From Comamonas sp. (GTDB lineage Bacteria > Pseudomonadota > Gammaproteobacteria > Burkholderiales > Burkholderiaceae_C): a stretch of DNA of 11,274 nt. Made by a program: the position numbers and the translations under genes. Position 1 is the first letter of the stretch, and every line of letters starts with the position of its first letter. The stretch lies in the NCBI GenBank assembly GCA_019236485.1, contig JAFAIY010000379.1, forward strand, positions 1 to 11,274, written 5' to 3'. Positions 6,414-11,274 of this stretch are shown one piece after another. A model generated the notes under the pieces. It searched no databases and had not been told where the DNA came from. It was given only the letters and a program-made list of their open reading frames with translations.

Positions 6414-6821
6414 AGCCATGCACAGCGCCATGAAATAACGGAGAAGCAGGAGGTCATCTGCACCAGCCCGGGCCGCGCGGCATAATCCGGGCTCTGACAT
6501 TCCCCACACCATGGCCTGCCTGCATCTGACCACCGCCGCCCGCCTGCGCCGCTTTGCCCTGATGGCAGAGCCGGCCGCGCGTGCCTGCGTGCTGCGTGCG
6601 CTGCACACCCGCCGCCATGGCATTCCTACCGCCTTCGTGAGCCTCAGCGGTGTCACGGCCATGCTTTCCGCCGCCGTGCGGACGGCATAAGGCACAGCCC
6701 TCACCATCCGTACGGCCCCAAGCACTGCTCACCACAGGCGCATGGGAAAGGCCAGGCCACAGCTGCCATACAAGCCCTTGCCACGCGCCCGACTTCCTCG
6801 ACGGATACCGGAGGCTTGGCC
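6414..6821. other. Non-coding spacer before the hexapeptide-repeat gene
   Basis: About 400 bases with no recognisable gene. A CATAAT box at 6481-6486 is the best -10-like sequence, but no matching -35 is visible at 16-18 bp. If used, it would give a leader of roughly 330 bases for the gene at 6822. It also contains the doubtful small ORF at 6511-6690. Confidence 0.45.
6511..6690 (+). CDS. Doubtful small ORF, 59 residues, unrecognised
   Basis: An ATG at 6511 opens a 59-codon frame ending in TAA at 6690, reading MACLHLTTAARLRRFALMAE and ending AMLSAAVRTA. It lies about 25 bases after a CATAAT box, so a short transcript could carry it. There is no Shine-Dalgarno (ATTCCCCACACC precedes the ATG), and I recognise no family. 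The composition (Ala, Arg, Leu, Thr) is what a random frame in this GC-rich DNA would give. It may be non-coding leader sequence or a gene relic. Confidence 0.15.
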   Translation: MACLHLTTAARLRRFALMAEPAARACVLRALHTRRHGIPTAFVSLSGVTAMLSAAVRTA

Positions 6822-7697
6822 ATGGACATGGAACTCACTCAGAATTTTTTGCGCGGCAAAAACCCTTGCGCCATGGGTTACCGCTGGTTTGTGCGCAACA
6901 ACCTCGCGGGCGGCGACTACCAGGCCGCCATGGACACCCAGGTGGCCGCGGGCCGCGTGGAAGATGCTCGCTGGCTGCTGCAGAACTTCGGCGCCACCAA
7001 CACGGTGCTCGAGCTCGAGCATCTGGAGGCCGACAACCTGGTGTTTGCGGGCACAGTGATCGTGCATGGCGATGTGCGCGTGCCCGGCCAGCTGCTGGTG
7101 GGCCGCAGCCTGCAGGTGGGCGGAGGCATACGCGCCGGCAAGCTTGAAGCCGGCGAGGACATCCACAGCAACGGAGCGATCTTCTGCGACGAACTGCTGC
7201 AGGCCGGCGGCAGCATCAAGGCCGCCTGGAGCGTGGAGGTCCAGGGTGATATACGCGCCGAGGAGCTGCGCACGGGCTGGGAGCTGCGCTGCGGCGGCCA
7301 TGTGAGCCTCAAGGGCGGCGCACATATGGGCCAGGAAGTCGAGGTCCAGGGCGATATGCGCTGCGGCAAGGGCTTGCGCGCGGGCCGCAGCATCGCCGTT
7401 CAGGGCCTGCTGGAGGTTGGCCACGGCATTGCCTGCAACGACCACATAGACTGCGGCAACCATATCCAGGCGGGCTGGGGCATCAAGGCGCTCGGCGATA
7501 TCCGCGCGGCCTGCAGCATACGCAGCGGCGAGACCCTGCAGGCCGACGGGGAGATTGCGGCCGGCCCCGGCTACGGCGTGTTTGCGGGCATGAATGTGCA
7601 GATGGATGCCTGGCCCGATTGCGCCTGGGTGCGCGCGCTGCGCAAACCCTCGGGTCTGGTGAGCGGCTTCTGGGAAGAGCGACCCGCGTTCGCCTGA
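6822..7697 (+). CDS. Hexapeptide-repeat (predicted beta-solenoid) protein of unknown function
   Basis: I do not recognise a named family. The 291-residue protein has a short helical-looking N-terminus (residues 1-60, MGYRWFVRNNLAGGDYQAAM, RVEDARWLLQNFGATN) and then, from about 65 to 261, continuous hexads of the type G-x-(I/L/V)-x-(A/C/V)-x: GGSIKA, QGDIRA, KGLRAG, DHIDCG, NHIQAG, WGIKAL, GDIRAA. Some 30 hexads would make about 10-11 turns of an 18-residue-per-coil beta-helix, reminiscent of bactofilins (DUF583) or hexapeptide acyltransferases. No transferase catalytic motif, signal peptide or membrane segment is seen, so a cytoplasmic structural or polymerising role is possible (inference). 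Eight cysteines are present, several inside hexads. GGAGG at 6810-6814 lies 7 bases before the ATG at 6822, which decides this start over the TTG at 6816 and the ATG at 6828. It stands alone, 93 bases ahead of the riboflavin synthase gene. Confidence 0.85.
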   Translation: MDMELTQNFLRGKNPCAMGYRWFVRNNLAGGDYQAAMDTQVAAGRVEDARWLLQNFGATNTVLELEHLEADNLVFAGTVIVHGDVRVPGQLLVGRSLQVGGGIRAGKLEAGEDIHSNGAIFCDELLQAGGSIKAAWSVEVQGDIRAEELRTGWELRCGGHVSLKGGAHMGQEVEVQGDMRCGKGLRAGRSIAVQGLLEVGHGIACNDHIDCGNHIQAGWGIKALGDIRAACSIRSGETLQADGEIAAGPGYGVFAGMNVQMDAWPDCAWVRALRKPSGLVSGFWEERPAFA

Positions 7698-7747
7698 GCG
7701 TCGACCGGGTTAACGGGCAAGCAGGCAAAATAGCTTTTTTGAGCTGC

Positions 7748-7768
7748 GGCCGGCGCCCTGTGCCGGCC
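7748..7768 (+). other. 7-bp hairpin in the leader of the riboflavin synthase gene
   Basis: GGCCGGC (7748-7754), loop GCCCTGT, GCCGGCC (7762-7768), 8 bases before the Shine-Dalgarno AGAGAGG (7777-7783). The T-run TTTTTT is at 7735-7740, upstream rather than downstream, so it does not look like a rightward intrinsic terminator. The FMN-riboswitch core is absent. Confidence 0.45.
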
Positions 7769-7790
7769 TGTTGAGAAGAGAGGCTTCCCC

Positions 7791-8498
7791 GTGTTTACCG
7801 GCATCATCCAGGCCGTGGCAAAGATTGCCGCACTGCGCGACCAGGACGGTCTGCGCACCTTCACCATGGAGTTCCCCGCAGGCTTCTGCCAGGACCTGGC
7901 CATAGGCGCCAGCGTCTCGCACGACGGCGTGTGCCTGACGGTGACGGAAAACCTCTCGCCCACCAGCGCCAGCTTCGACGTGATGCTGCAAAGCCTGAAC
8001 ATCACCACGCTGGGCGGCTACCAGGTCGGCGACACGCTGAACGTGGAGCGCGCGGCCAGGGACGGCGCCGAGATCGGCGGCCATCCGCTGTCCGGCCATG
8101 TGGACTTCACGGCGCCGCTGCTGGAGGTGATGCAGACCGAGACCAACCACAAGATCCGCTTCGGCATTCCCGAGGCCTTCCGCCCCTATGTGTTCGCCAA
8201 GGGCTATATCGCCGTCAACGGCGCCAGTCTGACGGTGGCCGAGGTGAATCGCAAAGAAGGCTGGTTCGAGGTCTGGCTGATTCCCGAGACCCTGCGCATG
8301 ACGGTGTTCGGCCACAAAAAAGTCGGCGATCTGGTGAACATCGAGATCGAGCGCAGCACCCAGGTGGTGGTCGATACCGTGCGCGAAACCGTGGAGGCCA
8401 GCCTGGGCCGGCTCAAGCCCGTGCTCGAAGCGCTGCTGCAGGAAAAAGGCCTGAGCCTGGACGACTTTGTCGACGTGCCCCGGCTGGACAAGCAGTAG
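7791..8498 (+). CDS. ribE: Riboflavin synthase, alpha subunit (lumazine-domain protein)
   Basis: Riboflavin synthase dismutates two 6,7-dimethyl-8-ribityllumazine molecules into riboflavin and a pyrimidinedione. The 235-residue protein shows two lumazine-binding barrels: MFTGIIQAVAKI (1-12) with SVSHDGVCLTVTE (41-53), and KGYIAVNGASLTV (137-149) with LIPETLRMTVFG (163-174) and VNIEIE (182-187). Cys48, His103 (GGHPLSGH), Ser146 and Thr148 correspond to key Escherichia coli residues (Cys48, His102, Ser146, Thr148). The E. coli active-site Asp185 appears to be Glu187 here. The sequence follows the E. coli type, with about 20 extra C-terminal residues (LKPVLEALLQEKGLSLDDFV) likely to form a helix. 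The GTG start at 7791 is supported by AGAGAGG 7 bases upstream and by the universal MFTGI N-terminus. No other rib gene is adjacent, so it is a stand-alone copy. Confidence 0.93.
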   Translation: MFTGIIQAVAKIAALRDQDGLRTFTMEFPAGFCQDLAIGASVSHDGVCLTVTENLSPTSASFDVMLQSLNITTLGGYQVGDTLNVERAARDGAEIGGHPLSGHVDFTAPLLEVMQTETNHKIRFGIPEAFRPYVFAKGYIAVNGASLTVAEVNRKEGWFEVWLIPETLRMTVFGHKKVGDLVNIEIERSTQVVVDTVRETVEASLGRLKPVLEALLQEKGLSLDDFVDVPRLDKQ

Positions 8499-8522
8499 AC
8501 CCCGGCGATCCGCTCACCATAC

Positions 8523-8609
8523 AAGAGCTGCCAGCGCGCGGACCTTGTGGATTTCAGACGGAAAACCCTCTGAAACTCATGCAGGTCCTGCGCTGGCAGC
8601 TCTTTTTTT
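8523..8609 (+). terminator. Long nested hairpin terminator after riboflavin synthase gene
   Basis: Outer stem AAGAGCTGCCAGCGC (8523-8537) pairs perfectly with GCGCTGGCAGCTCTT (8590-8604). A small internal loop follows, then GGACCT (8540-8545) pairs with AGGTCC (8583-8588), and an inner stem TTTCAGA (8552-8558) pairs with TCTGAAA (8569-8575) around a 10-base loop. Seven T (8603-8609) follow, so it terminates rightward transcription. Convergent copA ends at 8638; on that strand the stem is followed only by TTGTATGG, so leftward termination is weaker. Confidence 0.85.
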
Positions 8610-8637
8610 AATCACCGTGGCATTCGCGGGCCGGGGC

Positions 8638-11127
<2,490 letters not shown>

Positions 11128-11153
11128 CGCGTTCTCCATTCACGTTGAATGCC

Positions 11154-11184
11154 ACTGTAGAGATTGACATCATGTAAAGGTCAA
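11154..11184 (-). promoter_or_regulatory. CueR/MerR-type copA promoter with 19-bp spacer
   Basis: Read on the minus strand, TTGACC (11184-11179) is the -35 and TACAGT (11159-11154) the -10, separated by exactly 19 bases, the overlong spacing diagnostic of MerR-family activated promoters. A dyad TTGAC-N11-GTCAA (11184-11164) spans the spacer, where CueR would bind. The -10 ends 26 bases before the start codon at 11127. A second inverted repeat, GGTCA-N5-TGACC (11179-11193), overlaps the -35. Confidence 0.8.
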
Positions 11185-11208
11185 GCCCTGACCCGCTCTT
11201 TTTCCAAA

Positions 11209-11225
11209 GCCGGCGCCAGGCCGGC
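11209..11225 (-). terminator. Possible weak terminator hairpin of the gene upstream of copA
   Basis: GCCGGC (11209-11214), loop GCCAG, GCCGGC (11220-11225). On the minus strand it lies about 10 bases after the TAG at 11235 and is followed by TTTGG only, so termination strength is doubtful. It ends before the copA promoter, which fits an independent copA transcript. Confidence 0.25.
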
Positions 11226-11234
11226 CCATGCGGC

Positions 11235-11274
11235 CTAGTCCAGCACCGCGGGATCGCGGCGGATTTCCTCGCGG
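11235..11274 (-). CDS. C-terminal tail of an upstream gene (12 codons, partial)
   Basis: On the minus strand the frame reads REEIRRDPAVLD followed by TAG at 11237-11235 and continues off the right edge. The charged, helix-like tail ending in D is protein-like and its spacing to the copA promoter is natural, but 12 residues do not identify a family. It would lie upstream of copA in the same orientation. It could equally be a chance open frame. Confidence 0.4.
   Translation of the reverse strand, partial: REEIRRDPAVLD

Noticed and set aside
4636..6423. Long minus-strand frame of 595 codons opposite hglS and the aminotransferase
   Set aside because: Arg/Pro/Gly/Ala-rich translation without family motifs; it is the antisense shadow of two well-supported genes in GC-rich DNA.
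7698..7790. FMN riboswitch ahead of ribE
   Set aside because: The spacer is only 93 bases and lacks the conserved AGGGTGAAATTCCC and ACCGGCGGT segments.

Overview
The window is GC-rich, densely coded DNA from a beta-proteobacterium, most likely a Comamonadaceae member (Comamonas/Delftia/Acidovorax group). This rests on protein flavour (a DUF2760-Hsp70 pair, an HglS-aminotransferase pair), on one intergenic element that resembles repeats I associate with this family (about 6324-6413), and on habitual use of the ATA isoleucine codon in otherwise G/C-ending codon usage. No genome search was possible, so the genus is an inference.

Layout. (1) 1-1231, minus strand: a DUF2760 protein with an inserted valine/glutamate/proline/lysine repeat, followed after 2 bp by the N-terminal part of an Hsp70-family ATPase that runs off the left edge. 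(2) 1600-2502, plus strand: an orphan GltI-like periplasmic amino-acid-binding protein closed by an intrinsic terminator (2579-2606). (3) 2615-3532, minus strand: a LysR-type regulator divergent from (4) 3700-6317, plus strand: hglS (2-oxoadipate dioxygenase/decarboxylase) overlapping by 4 bp a fold-type I PLP aminotransferase. Together these two could turn 2-aminoadipate into 2-oxoadipate and then D-2-hydroxyglutarate, the last steps of the D-lysine/pipecolate catabolic route; the LysR protein is the obvious candidate regulator. (5) 6318-6821: a spacer with a dispersed repeat and one doubtful small ORF. (6) 6822-7697, plus strand: an unrecognised protein built almost entirely of hexapeptide repeats, predicted to be a beta-solenoid. 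(7) 7791-8498, plus strand: a stand-alone riboflavin synthase alpha subunit, ending at an unusually long nested hairpin terminator (8523-8609). (8) 8638-11127, minus strand: a two-HMA-domain Cu(I)-exporting P-type ATPase (copA) with a textbook MerR/CueR-type promoter (19-bp spacer) at 11154-11184. (9) 11235-11274, minus strand: probable last 12 codons of an upstream gene.

Most of the window is ordinary chromosomal metabolism and stress physiology; I see no mobile element, CRISPR array, tRNA or rRNA. The parts least explained by known biology are the hexapeptide-solenoid protein, the DUF2760-Hsp70 pair with its repeat linker, and a set of related AGCTG/AGCGC intergenic hairpins.
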